NCBI GenBank assembly: GCA_943788045.1
Contig: CALSOT010000006.1
Coordinates: forward strand, 979,833-1,043,832
Length of the DNA stretch: 64,000 nucleotides
Reading direction: 5' to 3'
Source: an uncultured Polaribacter sp.
GTDB taxonomy: Bacteria; Bacteroidota; Bacteroidia; Flavobacteriales; Flavobacteriaceae
A program made the position numbers and the translations under genes. The notes below the pieces were generated by a model. It was not told the DNA's origin and did not search any database. It saw nothing but the letters and a program-made list of their open reading frames with translations. Shown here in pieces: positions 1 through 8,900 of the stretch; the first letter of the stretch is position 1, and every line of letters starts with the position of its first letter.

Positions 1-2379
1 AATCTCATAAGATTTGCGCTCTGTCTCTGTAGGATTTAGCTCAACTAAGTTTGATGAAATATCAATTAAAGGACATTCGTTTGTATCTAAAATACCATCG
101 TTGTCGTCGTCTAAATCTACAGTATCGTAAATGCCATCACTGTCGGTGTCTAGACAGGCAGTAGTATCGTCCTTGTCTGTTACGGCAGCTCTTGTACCGG
201 TGTATCCGTCGCTACCAATTACTTTACCGTCTGCGTCTACCACTATTTTTCCGTCCTCATCTAGAGTTCCATCAACGATTCCGTCTTTATTTGCATCGGT
301 AAATCCTGCTTCATTAGCATCGTAACAACCATCGTTGTCACTATCTACCTCTAAATGATTGGGTATACCGTCGTTGTCTGTATCTTCAACTACTAAAAGA
401 ATTTCTTTAATCTTAAAGTTACCGCCATCCCGATTTATCATTTCTATTTGAAGAAATTCGGTGTCTTCAGTTAAGGTATATTCTATAGACTCAACAGGAT
501 TGTTGAGTAGCTTATGAGTTTCACTTAGATCACTTTGATCAGATGATATGTTCATTAGTTCCACCTTCTAAATCGGCAGCGCTAGAGGATAATTGTGCAA
601 CTCTTAATTGTTTACGATCCTCAGTGTTTTTTGTAACATATATTTTTAGGGTAGTACCACTTAAAATGTTACCGGTTGCAGCTCCATTTAAATCAACAAC
701 AATATAATGACCATCGGCAGTAAATACGACTCCTCTTTCAGTATTATCAGTAATACCATTGCTAATTTCATCGATATCATTATCATCATCAAAATCAATT
801 CCATCACTATCATCGATTTCTGCGGAGCTAACATAAGCACCACCATTGGCCCCTTTGTACTCATAGGTATCTAAAATACCATCGTTGTCATCGTCTAAAT
901 CTACAGTGTCTAGTATACCATCACCGTCGGTATCGTATATAATATTAAAGGTAACCTCTTCTTCAATATAGTTGGGTTTACTAGATAAACCTGGGATGTC
1001 AACAGTGACAATGCTAGTATTCACTTCCATCTCTTGTTTCATTCAACTTAGCTTCATTTTGGTCTATCTAGATTTACCTGATTTCTAAATATGTTAATAA
1101 CTACTATCGTTTACCTTCACCCATTAACCATACTTGAACAGCATGAAGACCTAGACTTCATCTGCTATTTAGGCTTCGTTGTAAGTGCCATTTAAATCGC
1201 TGTTGTATTCTCTTATTTGGCCACTTAAGTCTTGTTCCCATTGTTTAGGGTCTCTAATCATTAACTTTATTTGGTCGTCATCCGGAATAAGATTATCTAT
1301 TTTTAAAGTACTTATTACCATGCTTGCTATGGTTCCATAAAATTTAAAGTGTCTGCTTCACCACCAACAGTAAATTATGCGTTGCCTTCGTAAATTATTG
1401 CATTCATTGTGCTACCGTTGTACTTGCTGACGCACCCCAATTGGCAGCGTAGATAAATTAGAACTAAGAGCTTCAAATTCGTCAGCAGACGACATCACTC
1501 TAATATCAAATGCATCAGCCAAGTTAGAAGCCGTAGCATTACTAGCATCAAAACGACCTCCTTTATGGGCAATATATACACCATACCAATCTGCTTGCGT
1601 TTACAGTGATGCCCAACGCTAATTCATTTTTATCACTGTTCTTTACCCCAACCGAAATACAGCTCGCCACTACTATTTTGCTTTAAATAGATGTTATATC
1701 AGTTGCCCTATTCCTTCACCTTGATTCCAAATATATTGATCTGACTTTCACTATTATCACCATCAGACTTAAATACAACTGTAGTAGCCCAAGGCCTGGC
1801 ATTAGTGTCAGCACTAGTTTTAGAATCGTCCGAGTTATTAGTAGCAGTCCCAGCATTTTGTCTCACAAGGGCATTCTTGGAGGGTGCGTTACTTGTTTGC
1901 ACGTGCTGTAATATATCGCCATTAAATTTTAATCCGTGCGTCCAATCTGTCTAAATAAGGTTGGTCATCTACCCCATCTTCAACCCTCGCTTTTACCACA
2001 ACGGTTCCTGTTCCACCTAAATTAAGTACAGTACCATCTTGGATTTATTGTAGTTCCTACACTCGTTCCTCCTGTGATGCTAAATTCAATAGGATTACTA
2101 GAATCTGTAGTTAGCATAGCCTGAAACATCAATAGGACCAGTGCCATGAGCTTGGTCGGGGATAGCGTTAAACGTAAGTGTTGCAGATGTTTGAGCTGCA
2201 TTTACAGGAAGAGGCGTCGTTTGGTTTTGTTGGGCCTGCCCTGTTATGTCAGGAAGCCAATTGGGTGTGCCAGATTGCAAACCAGATTGTGCCAAAGAAG
2301 ATAAAGAAGTTAAAAAAAGTAGGAAGCTGAGTGTAAGCTCTATTCTAAATAGAGGCATTATCTTTAATTGTTTAATCAT
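1..2379 (-). pseudogene. Decayed secreted surface protein with thrombospondin type 3 repeats (fragment, continues past the left edge)
   Basis: The gene begins at 2379 with a signal peptide (hydrophobic core then SLAQS), followed by Ig-like segments and acidic calcium-binding repeats such as DTDGDGILDTVDLDDDNDG at about 870-940 and 85-150. Homologous sequence continues down the minus strand but changes frame or stops repeatedly, near 2115, 2045, 1930, 1690, 1330, 1170 and 548. For example, frame-shifted translation gives DGTVLNLGGTGTVVV at about 2000-2040 and LKIDNLIPDDDQIKLMIRD at about 1245-1305. The longest open pieces are 93, 64 and 167 codons plus an open piece running off the left edge. 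Such dense damage, against a mostly intact window, indicates real decay. Large flavobacterial proteins of this type are normally T9SS cargo or adhesins, but the C-terminus lies outside the window, so the original role is inference. Confidence 0.8.
84..935 (-). repeat. Two ~68-bp copies of a thrombospondin-3 repeat
   Basis: Nearly identical stretches at about 84-151 and 867-935 encode the acidic repeat core DTVDLDDDNDGILDT with a few base differences. They are internal repeats of the decayed gene, not mobile DNA. Confidence 0.75.
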
Positions 2380-2776
2380 ATAGGGGGATTAAAAATTTAT
2401 TCTAAAATACTGATTTTAAAGCAGGATTTTATGGTTTTTATGTTATTTTTTTATGATCTTAGTGTAAAGTCTAGTAGGTTTGCGAAAGGCAATAGGTGTT
2501 TTTACCTATTTTTATAAATGATTATATTCCTCGTGCAATAAGCTTCTATAACTTTTAAATACCGGTTAAGTGAAGAAGATTTTTCATAGCTTTTTTCTTT
2601 AACCGGCGCTAATATAAGAAATTTTATAAAATTACAACGAAGTAATGTGTAAACGTACCGATTTTTTGTGTAATCGTTAATCTATAAGAAAAGACAATCA
2701 TCGCGCTTTCATTTTTTGATGCGGTAATGCCTGCGTTTTTTTTAATAGTATCTTCCTACACAGAAAAGTTACTTTT
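2380..2776. other. Gene-free 397 bp between the exonuclease gene and the decayed surface gene
   Basis: No plausible coding sequence is seen. Two inverted repeats stand out: AATAGGT-6 nt-ACCTATT at 2491-2510, and CCGGTTAA with its complement TTAACCGG at 2562-2569 and 2599-2606. Either could be a terminator remnant or a regulatory hairpin; neither has a clear trailing T-run on the minus strand, which is the direction of transcription from 4132. Confidence 0.5.
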
Positions 2777-4132
2777 TTACTCCTTTTTTTTGTTGAGATA
2801 CGCTTTTAGGATGCGTTGTATATCTTTGTTGTCTTTTTTAGGCTGTACAAATAATTGGTAATCTTCTGGGGTTTCTAATTGTTTAGATTGTTGCAGATCT
2901 ACATAACCAAACCCTTTATAAATGCCCTCTAAAATAAGAGCAAAGCCAACCTCGTTCTTTGTTCTTCCGGTTTCTTTAATGACTAAGTTTTCTGCACCAA
3001 TACCCACAGATTTAATGGCTTTTTTTACGCGTTTATTATAATTTACAACTGTTTCTTTATTGCAGCAAATGCCTTTGCATTCTTTTATTTGATAATGAAA
3101 ACAACTAGAAACATTGGTTTGTAAGTGGCAGTATTTTGGGCACAATTGAAACTCTTTGCACAAGGCCTCTAAATGATTTCTGGCTTCTGCTACAGAATAG
3201 TATTTTGTAATGGGGTTGGGTATTAACTTTAGTCTATTATAGGCTAAATGTACAATGCCCTTTTGGTCTTCGTAATAGAATACACCAACGGCTTCGCCGG
3301 CCCTTCGTTGTGCTCTATTAAATTTGGGATAGATGTTTTTTATTTCTGCAGACTCGTGCAAAAGAGCAAGCAACTCGCTGCCCGTTTTTGTAAAAGCAAC
3401 GTCGGCAATTTCTAAACACATGTTTTGCGATTTTTTCTTTTTATCGTAAAAATGACTAATTACTCGCTGTTTTATGTTGTTTGCCTTGCCTACATAAATT
3501 ACTTCTTTTGCCAAGTTTTTAAAGTAATAAACCCCAAAGGTTTCGGGCAAAGTGTCTACTGCTTTTTTATCTAATAAAGGCGGCAAGGTGGCTTGCCTAG
3601 ATTTTGGGTTTAAAAAAGAATTGATGGTAAAATTATCATCTCTTTCTAGCAATCGTCTAAACAACTCTGTAGTGGCTTCTGCATCTCCTTTGGCTCTGTG
3701 TCTGCCGTTTATAGGTATGTTTTCTGCAGTGCAGATATTGCCTAAACTATAAGAGCTTAAACCCGGTATAATTTTTCTTGATAAACGAACCGTGCACAGT
3801 TTTTTTCGTTTAAAATTGAATCCTAAATTTTTAAATTCTTCGTGAATAATATTATAATCGAAGTTGACGTTGTGTGCTACAAAAACAGCGTCTTTGGTAA
3901 GTTCTTCAATTTTTTTTGCAATTTCAAAAAACTTAGGTGCATTTCTTACCATTGCATTTGTAATGCCTGTAAGGTTGGTAATAAATGCAGGTATATTTTG
4001 TTCGGGGTTCACCAAAGAAGTAAACTCATCAACCACAACTTTTCCGTCAAAAACAAAAATGGATATTTCGGTTATTTTAGCACCTTTATATCCATTTCCT
4101 GTGGTTTCTATGTCTACAACTGTGTATAGCAA
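2777..4132 (-). CDS. DnaQ-type 3'-5' exonuclease fused to a UvrC-like GIY-YIG nuclease domain
   Basis: A 451-residue two-domain nuclease. The N-terminal third is a DEDD exonuclease like the Pol III epsilon subunit: ExoI VDIETTG near residue 6, ExoII HNVNFDYN near 90 and ExoIII HRAKGDAEATTE near 145. After about residue 195 comes a GIY-YIG domain as in UvrC (GVYYFKN, then VIYVGKANNIKQRV), followed by a cysteine-containing tail. This architecture is widespread in Bacteroidota and is presumed to act in DNA repair; its substrate is not known to me. The start is the TTG at 4132, directly after the rpe stop codon and in the same frame. No other start codon precedes the ExoI motif, so expression must be coupled to rpe. 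Confidence 0.85.
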   Translation of the reverse strand: MLYTVVDIETTGNGYKGAKITEISIFVFDGKVVVDEFTSLVNPEQNIPAFITNLTGITNAMVRNAPKFFEIAKKIEELTKDAVFVAHNVNFDYNIIHEEFKNLGFNFKRKKLCTVRLSRKIIPGLSSYSLGNICTAENIPINGRHRAKGDAEATTELFRRLLERDDNFTINSFLNPKSRQATLPPLLDKKAVDTLPETFGVYYFKNLAKEVIYVGKANNIKQRVISHFYDKKKKSQNMCLEIADVAFTKTGSELLALLHESAEIKNIYPKFNRAQRRAGEAVGVFYYEDQKGIVHLAYNRLKLIPNPITKYYSVAEARNHLEALCKEFQLCPKYCHLQTNVSSCFHYQIKECKGICCNKETVVNYNKRVKKAIKSVGIGAENLVIKETGRTKNEVGFALILEGIYKGFGYVDLQQSKQLETPEDYQLFVQPKKDNKDIQRILKAYLNKKKE

Positions 4133-4789
4133 TTATTCAATCGTCTTTTTTAAATCTGCAATCGTTTTTGTTGGGTTTTCAGATCCAAAAACATAACTAC
4201 CAGCAACCAAAACATTTGCGCCGGCTTCAATTAATGCGTTTGCGTTGTATGAGGTAACACCGCCATCTATTTCTATAAGACATTCAGATTCTGTAAATTC
4301 TATTAAATGTTTTAATTGACTTACCTTTTTGTAGGTGTTTTCTATAAATGATTGGCCGCCAAAACCTGGGTTTACACTCATAATACACACCACATCTATA
4401 TCTTCTATAAGATCTTCTAAAACCGCAATGGGTGTATGTGGGTTTAAGGCAACACCGGCTTTCATGCCTGCTGCTTTAATGGCTTGTATTGTTCTGTGTA
4501 AATGCGTGCAAGCTTCGTAGTGCACGGTTAAAATATCTGCGCCTAAATCTGCAAATGTTTGTATGTACTGATCAGGATTTACAATCATTAAATGTACATC
4601 AATTGTTTTTGTAGCGTGTTTCGCAATCGCTTTTAAAACGGGCATTCCAAAAGAAATGTTGGGTACAAAAACGCCATCCATAATATCAATATGAAACCAA
4701 TCTGCTTCACTATTGTTTACCATTTCAACGTCTCTTTGTAGGTTGGCAAAATCTGCTGCTAAAATAGAGGGTGCAATTAAATTACTCAT
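4133..4789 (-). CDS. rpe: Ribulose-phosphate 3-epimerase
   Basis: A 218-residue TIM-barrel enzyme that interconverts ribulose 5-phosphate and xylulose 5-phosphate in the cytoplasmic pentose phosphate pathway. Family signatures are present in order: APSILAADFANL at the start with the first substrate loop, HIDIMDGVFVPNISFG with the metal-binding His/Asp, VHLMI, MSVNPGFGGQSF (phosphate loop) and EIDGGV near the C-terminus. Length matches the family. It heads a two-gene unit with the downstream exonuclease gene, separated only by its stop codon. A -7 element (TACCTTTG) lies about 30 bp upstream. Confidence 0.96.
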   Translation of the reverse strand: MSNLIAPSILAADFANLQRDVEMVNNSEADWFHIDIMDGVFVPNISFGMPVLKAIAKHATKTIDVHLMIVNPDQYIQTFADLGADILTVHYEACTHLHRTIQAIKAAGMKAGVALNPHTPIAVLEDLIEDIDVVCIMSVNPGFGGQSFIENTYKKVSQLKHLIEFTESECLIEIDGGVTSYNANALIEAGANVLVAGSYVFGSENPTKTIADLKKTIE

Positions 4790-4819
4790 TTGTTTGTTGT
4801 TGTGTTGTTGTTTATTTTA

Positions 4820-4853
4820 CAAAGGTACTTAAATAGTTATTGCGAGGTACAAA
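4820..4853 (-). promoter_or_regulatory. Predicted promoter of rpe
   Basis: On the minus strand a TTTG at 4853-4850 is followed after 22 bp by TACCTTTG (4827-4820), matching the Bacteroidota sigma-A pattern TTTG...TAnnTTTG. Transcription would begin about 20 bp before the rpe ATG. Confidence 0.55.
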
Positions 4854-5088
4854 GGAATGGATGAAAAATACAACAATAATTTATTAAAAATTTGTACTAT
4901 AAAGTGCTACAAAAAACAGTGGTTACATGTTAAAAAAGAAAATTATGAATAACATTTAACGCTTATTTTGCCGCATTTTTGAGCTGTTTTTATGTTTTTT
5001 TAAGTCAAAAAAGTAACAATATAAGCCAGAAAAAGAGATGCTTAATGGGGTAAAAACATAAAATTATTACCAATAAAAGAGGTCTTAA

Positions 5089-5214
5089 AAAAGTTCTAGT
5101 ATCTTTTTTTAAAAGTATCAATACTTTTAGGAAAAAGTATTGTAAGTTTTTTTAAAAGTATCAATACTTTTCAGTAAAAGTATCGTTAGTTTTTTAAAAA
5201 GTATTGATACTTTT
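5089..5214. repeat. Phased array of AAAAGTAT half-sites and palindromes (43-bp period)
   Basis: AAAAGTAT starts at 5111, 5133, 5154, 5176 and 5197, with a degenerate copy AAAAGTTC at 5089. The spacings are 22, 22, 21, 22 and 21 bp, i.e. two helical turns. At 5111, 5154 and 5197 the half-site is extended to an 18-bp palindrome, AAAAGTAT-CA/TG-ATACTTTT, giving an exact 43-bp period. It looks like a multi-site protein-binding array, or curved DNA from phased A-tracts. Function is inference. Confidence 0.8.
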
Positions 5215-5235
5215 TAGCGAATAAATAAGGTAAAA

Positions 5236-5267
5236 AAAACTCTCGAAATTGATTTCCGAGAGTTTTT
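5236..5267 (-). terminator. Terminator of rpoD
   Basis: Inverted repeat ACTCTCG...CGAGAGT, with further A/T pairing in the stem around one bulged base, flanked by A and T runs. It lies 45 bp past the rpoD stop codon. Confidence 0.8.
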
Positions 5268-5311
5268 ACGTTTTTATTTTTGGTAATACACCAAAATGCA
5301 ATTTGTGATTG

Positions 5312-6175
5312 CTACCCTAAATAGGTCATTAAAATTTTAGATCTAGAAGTATGTTTTAATCTTCTAATTGCTTTTTCTTTAATTTGACGAACACGCTCTC
5401 GTGTTAAATCAAAAGTTTCACCAATTTCTTCTAGCGTCATTGGTTGGTGCTCGCCTAAACCAAAGTATAATTTTACAACATCTGCCTCACGTGGCGTTAA
5501 TGTTTCTAATGCTCTATTAATTTCTATTCTTAGCGATTCGTGTAATAATGTTCTATCTGGGTTTGGCGATTCTCCAGAGTTTAATACATCGTATAAGTTA
5601 GAGTCTTCACCTTCAATTAAAGGCGCATCCATAGATACGTGACGTCCAGAATTTTTCATAGATTCTTTTACGTCATTCACCGTCATGTCTAATTTCTTAG
5701 CAATCTCTTCCGGACTCGGAGGTCTTTCGTTTTCTTGCTCTAAGAACGCATACATTTTGTTAATTTTATTGATAGAACCAATTTTGTTTAACGGCAAACG
5801 TACAATTCTAGATTGTTCTGCTAATGCTTGTAAAATAGATTGACGAATCCACCATACGGCATAAGATATAAATTTAAAACCACGCGTTTCATCAAAACGT
5901 TTTGCGGCTTTAATTAAACCTAAGTTTCCTTCGTTTATTAAATCGGGTAATGTTAATCCTTGGTTTTGATATTGTTTTGCAACAGATACAACAAACCTTA
6001 AGTTGGCTTTTGTTAATTTTTCTAATGCTCTTTGGTCACCAGCTTTTATTAACTGTGCTAATTCTACTTCCTCATCAGCTGTAATTAAATCTACTTTTCC
6101 TATTTCTTGCAAGTACTTGTCTAACGATGCAGTTTCTCTATTTGTAACCTGCTTGGTAATTTTAAGTTGTCTCAT
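5312..6175 (-). CDS. rpoD: Primary RNA polymerase sigma factor (RpoD/SigA)
   Basis: A 287-residue housekeeping sigma factor that directs RNA polymerase to the TTG/TAnnTTTG promoters seen throughout this window. Region 1.2 ([21 protein letters not shown]) is followed by region 2 with [20 protein letters not shown] (2.3-2.4), region 3, and region 4.2 [20 protein letters not shown], a helix-turn-helix for the -33 element. It is much shorter than E. coli sigma70 because it lacks region 1.1 and the non-conserved insert; this is the normal size for Bacteroidota. It is a single-gene unit ending in a clear terminator. Confidence 0.97.
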   Translation of the reverse strand: MRQLKITKQVTNRETASLDKYLQEIGKVDLITADEEVELAQLIKAGDQRALEKLTKANLRFVVSVAKQYQNQGLTLPDLINEGNLGLIKAAKRFDETRGFKFISYAVWWIRQSILQALAEQSRIVRLPLNKIGSINKINKMYAFLEQENERPPSPEEIAKKLDMTVNDVKESMKNSGRHVSMDAPLIEGEDSNLYDVLNSGESPNPDRTLLHESLRIEINRALETLTPREADVVKLYFGLGEHQPMTLEEIGETFDLTRERVRQIKEKAIRRLKHTSRSKILMTYLG

Positions 6176-6373
6176 CTAAATTTTCTATTACTTTGTTAAG
6201 GATGTAATTGTATTGCTACATTATATTATACGTTAGAAACGTTGTTTTTGTTACAAAAAAAACAGCTTTTTTTTTCATTTTTATTTTTTTCTTGAAAAGC
6301 GCTGTGTTAAATTAAGTATAAATAGTTGTTAAGGGTTTGTAAATAAGTGTTTTGGGTATTTTTTTAGTGCATA

Positions 6374-6404
6374 AAAAAAGAGACCGTTTTCGCGATCTCT
6401 TTTC
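6374..6404 (-). terminator. Terminator of the deoxynucleoside kinase gene
   Basis: AAAAGAGA and TCTCTTTT arms around a short CG-rich loop, with A and T runs outside, directly downstream of the kinase stop codon. Confidence 0.75.
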
Positions 6405-6421
6405 ATTTTATTTCTAAGTTA

Positions 6422-7036
6422 TTAAAACAACCCGTTTATTTGAGCGTCTATTCTGTCTATAATATATCCTAAATCTTCTGGATTTTCCATAAAATCAAGA
6501 TTGTCTACATCAATAATTAAAAGCTTTCCTTTTTTGTAGGTAGATATCCATGCTTCGTAACGCTCATTTAATCTACTTAAATAATCGATACTAATAGAGC
6601 TTTCATACTCTCTGCCACGTTTGTGAATTTGGCTTACCAATTTAGAGATGTCTGCTCTTAAGTAAATTAATAAATCTGGCGGAGTTACTAAGTTTTCCAT
6701 TAATTCAAACAAAGATTTATAATTTGTAAAATCTCTATTGGTCATTAACCCCATTGCATGCAAGTTGGGTGCAAAAATATTAGCATCTTCATAAATGGTT
6801 CTGTCTTGAATAATGTTTTTACCAGTTTCTCTTAATTCTAAGATTTGACGAAATCTACTATTCAAAAAATACACTTGTAAATTAAAAGACCAACGCTCCA
6901 TTTCTGTGTAAAAATCATCTAGATAAGGATTTTCATTCACAGATTCGTAATGAGGTTTCCATTTATAATGTCTGGCTAATAGTTTGGTTAGCGTAGTTTT
7001 ACCAGCGCCAATGTTTCCTGCAATTGCAACGTGCAT
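6422..7036 (-). CDS. Deoxynucleoside kinase
   Basis: A 204-residue kinase of the dCK/dGK/dNK family that phosphorylates deoxynucleosides for salvage into dNTPs. The P-loop GNIGAGKTT is at residues 7-15. The substrate-site glutamate region (YESVNENPYLDDFY) and the catalytic QDRTIYED motif follow, with the LID arginines near KRGREYE. Exact specificity (dA/dG or broad) cannot be read from sequence. It stands alone, with a -7 element (TAAGTTTG) about 30 bp upstream and its own terminator. Other thymidylate and nucleoside genes (thyA, folA, the CNT transporter) lie elsewhere in this window. Confidence 0.92.
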   Translation of the reverse strand: MHVAIAGNIGAGKTTLTKLLARHYKWKPHYESVNENPYLDDFYTEMERWSFNLQVYFLNSRFRQILELRETGKNIIQDRTIYEDANIFAPNLHAMGLMTNRDFTNYKSLFELMENLVTPPDLLIYLRADISKLVSQIHKRGREYESSISIDYLSRLNERYEAWISTYKKGKLLIIDVDNLDFMENPEDLGYIIDRIDAQINGLF

Positions 7037-7067
7037 ATATTAAAATATTAAATTTTTTAGGTCGCCC

Positions 7068-7075
7068 CAAACTTA
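7068..7075 (-). promoter_or_regulatory. -7 promoter element of the deoxynucleoside kinase gene
   Basis: TAAGTTTG on the minus strand, about 30 bp before the kinase start, fits TAnnTTTG. No convincing TTG was found at the -33 position. Confidence 0.45.
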
Positions 7076-7108
7076 CAAAATTTTGAACTTTTTTGAGTAG
7101 TTTTTTAT

Positions 7109-7867
7109 TTAGTTTTTTACCACCCGATATGTGTTTGTTTCTTTTGTTTGTTTATCAAAAGCTTTCACCAAGTAGGTGGCGTTAGACAACACAGACATGT
7201 TAAGTTTGTTGCCTGTTGTTTCCATTACTTTTCTGCCACTGAGATCATAGACTTCTATTTTATAATTTTGGTCAGAATTTAAAGACAATTGAGAATTTGT
7301 TGGATTTGGAAATAATGTTGGCGCCGTCTTTAAATCTACAGAAGCTACTGATAAAGAAGAGTTGTAGGCCAGAATATCGTATTCAAGAGCCAAAAAATAA
7401 TTATCAGATTCATTTGTGCTGATTTCTTTTCCAGCAAATAAAATATCTCCTCTTTCGAATCCTTCAGTGTACCAATATGTTTGTAACACATACCAAAATT
7501 TATTTTCCGGAACCGTCCAAGTATTCCAGGTACCTTGATTATTTATTGTAATCGGTTTTACATAAGAATTTTCATTAAAAGCATATAAAATACCATAAAC
7601 ACCCTCATTGTTATTAGCGTGCGCTACCGTGTTACCTGGCCCTATAATACATGGGCAATCAAGGCCTTGATAGTTATATCCGTATTGTAGACTTCCAGTT
7701 CTATCCAACAGATGAAGTATTGTGTTGTCCGGAACCGTAAACTCGACGCCTTCTTGTATCAACTGAGTTCCTGTGATTTCTAAAGGGAGCAAAAAGTTTT
7801 GTTGTAGATAGTTTTGACTGTAATTAATAAAAGGTAAGACAAAAAAGATAAAGAGTAGTTTTTTCAT
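7109..7867 (-). CDS. Secreted protein with T9SS type A sorting domain, otherwise unknown
   Basis: 252 residues. The N-terminus is a Sec signal peptide (MKKLLFIFFVLPFINYSQ). Residues about 20-175 are rich in aromatic and Asn residues, with no domain I recognise. The last about 75 residues are a typical T9SS C-terminal sorting domain: LFPNPTNSQLSL, then YKIEVYDLSGRKVMET, ending YRVVKN. The product is therefore expected to cross the outer membrane through the type IX system and be anchored or released at the surface. It lies beside the broken response regulator, but nothing links them functionally. Confidence 0.85.
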   Translation of the reverse strand: MKKLLFIFFVLPFINYSQNYLQQNFLLPLEITGTQLIQEGVEFTVPDNTILHLLDRTGSLQYGYNYQGLDCPCIIGPGNTVAHANNNEGVYGILYAFNENSYVKPITINNQGTWNTWTVPENKFWYVLQTYWYTEGFERGDILFAGKEISTNESDNYFLALEYDILAYNSSLSVASVDLKTAPTLFPNPTNSQLSLNSDQNYKIEVYDLSGRKVMETTGNKLNMSVLSNATYLVKAFDKQTKETNTYRVVKN

Positions 7868-7979
7868 AATGGATCATTCTTAAAGCTTTAAATATAAAGA
7901 ATTATTCCTAAAAATAAAAGTTCTTCTTAAGAGTGAGTTGTGCCTTTGCTAGTAGTCTAAAAAACTATAAATAAATTAC

Positions 7980-8240
7980 TTAGCAAATTAATTTATAACC
8001 AAAACCTCTAATGTTTAAGATCTGTATGTTTGGATCCTTTTTTAGTTTTTTACGTAATTTACTTATAAAAACATCCATACTTCTTGCGTTAAAAAAATCA
8101 TCATTGCCCCATAGTTTGTTCAGAATAAAAGTTCTGTCTAAAACGTCATTTTTCTTTTCAAAAAGATAAAAAAGAAGTTGTGCTTCTCTATGGGTGAGGT
8201 TCTCAGAATTTTCTGAATGTAACAAGTTCAGGTATTTGAG
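7980..8240 (-). pseudogene. Response regulator remnant: OmpR-type DNA-binding domain only
   Basis: The remaining about 85 residues form a complete winged-helix domain of the OmpR/PhoB class: LTHREAQLLFYLFEKK, then ILNKLWGNDDFFNARSMDVF, then ISKLRKKLKKDP and LNIRGFGYKL. The receiver domain with its phospho-accepting Asp is missing. Reading upstream, the frame runs into DNA that codes, on the other strand, for a broken GLPGLI protein, so the 5' two thirds were removed by a deletion. A short TTG-started peptide could still be made, but no intact response regulator is encoded. Confidence 0.8.
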
Positions 8241-8795
8241 TTTGGAGGCGGATCAGGAAATGGAAGTATTTACTACAAAGATATACAGGGAAAAACATAT
8301 ATGAATCAAACCGAAATTCAAGGTAAAGTTTTTTTGATAAAAGATGAACTCCCTTTGTATGATTGGAAAATGTCTACGGAAACTAAAAATATAGGCGAAT
8401 ACACGTGTTACAAAGCGACCTATTCTAAAGAAGTAGAAAATAAGCATGTAACCTTTATAAATGGTGAAACAAAAGAGGAGGTAGTAAAAGAAACAATCGT
8501 AACTACAGCTTGGTATACTTTGCAAGTTCCGGTAAGCAATGGCCCAGATAATTACCAAGGTTTACCAGGTTTGATCTTAGAGATTAACGATGGCAAAAAG
8601 TTAATTGTATGTACAGAAATTAATATGAATCCTTCTAAAAGTATTAAAATTCAAGCGCCTAAAAAAGGAAAGGTTGTTTCTCAAGAAAAGTACGATGAGA
8701 TTCAGAATAAGAAATCTAAAGAAATGATGGAAAAATTTAAAAGTAGAAACGGTTTTGAGATGATAAATGGTTATAATATTAAAATGGGCAATTGA
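8226..8795 (+). pseudogene. Truncated GLPGLI family protein (5' end deleted)
   Basis: Reading in frame from about 8228 gives FGGGSGNGSIYYKDIQGKTY and continues to a normal C-terminus, including the family signature GLPGLILEINDG near 8560-8595. The signal peptide and the first third found in the intact neighbour (8901-9731) are absent. The two proteins share CYKAT, AWYT.Q.PVS and GLPGLILEIN, so this is a tandem paralogue that lost its 5' end in the same deletion that removed the response-regulator receiver domain. The internal ATG at 8301 would give a 164-residue product without an export signal, so a function is unlikely. Confidence 0.8.
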
Positions 8796-8849
8796 TTTTT
8801 TTGTTTAGTTTTTTTCAATTAAGATTAAACTTTTAAGTTTTTTTTAAGT

Positions 8850-8878
8850 CTTACGTAAGATTAATAAGAGTACTTTTG
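8850..8878 (+). promoter_or_regulatory. Promoter region of the GLPGLI/beta-barrel gene pair
   Basis: TACTTTTG at 8871-8878 matches the -7 element, 22 bp before the ATG at 8901. The palindrome CTTACGTAAG at 8850-8859 lies near the expected -33 position and could be an operator. Confidence 0.5.
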
Positions 8879-8900
8879 AAAAAAAATAAAACGAATTTAT

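Larger units (their letters stand above)
4790..5311. other. Long intergenic region between rpoD and rpe
   Basis: 522 bp without a gene. It contains the rpe promoter, the phased AAAAGTAT array at 5089-5214 and the rpoD terminator at 5236-5267. The rest is AT-rich and shows nothing else recognisable. Confidence 0.7.

Noticed and set aside
131..325. Plus-strand reading frame inside the decayed surface gene
   Set aside because: It is the complement of the acidic repeat region; Ser/Pro-rich composition is an artefact of Asp/Gly codons on the other strand.
3552..4196. Plus-strand reading frames over the exonuclease gene
   Set aside because: They lie opposite conserved DnaQ and GIY-YIG motifs and have no recognisable domain.
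5089..5214. The repeat array as a CRISPR
   Set aside because: The units are about 21.5 bp apart with no variable spacers of CRISPR length, and no cas genes are near.
8253..8558. Minus-strand frame of 101 codons across the deletion scar
   Set aside because: It is antisense to the conserved GLPGLI fragment and is Phe/Tyr-rich with no homology I recognise.
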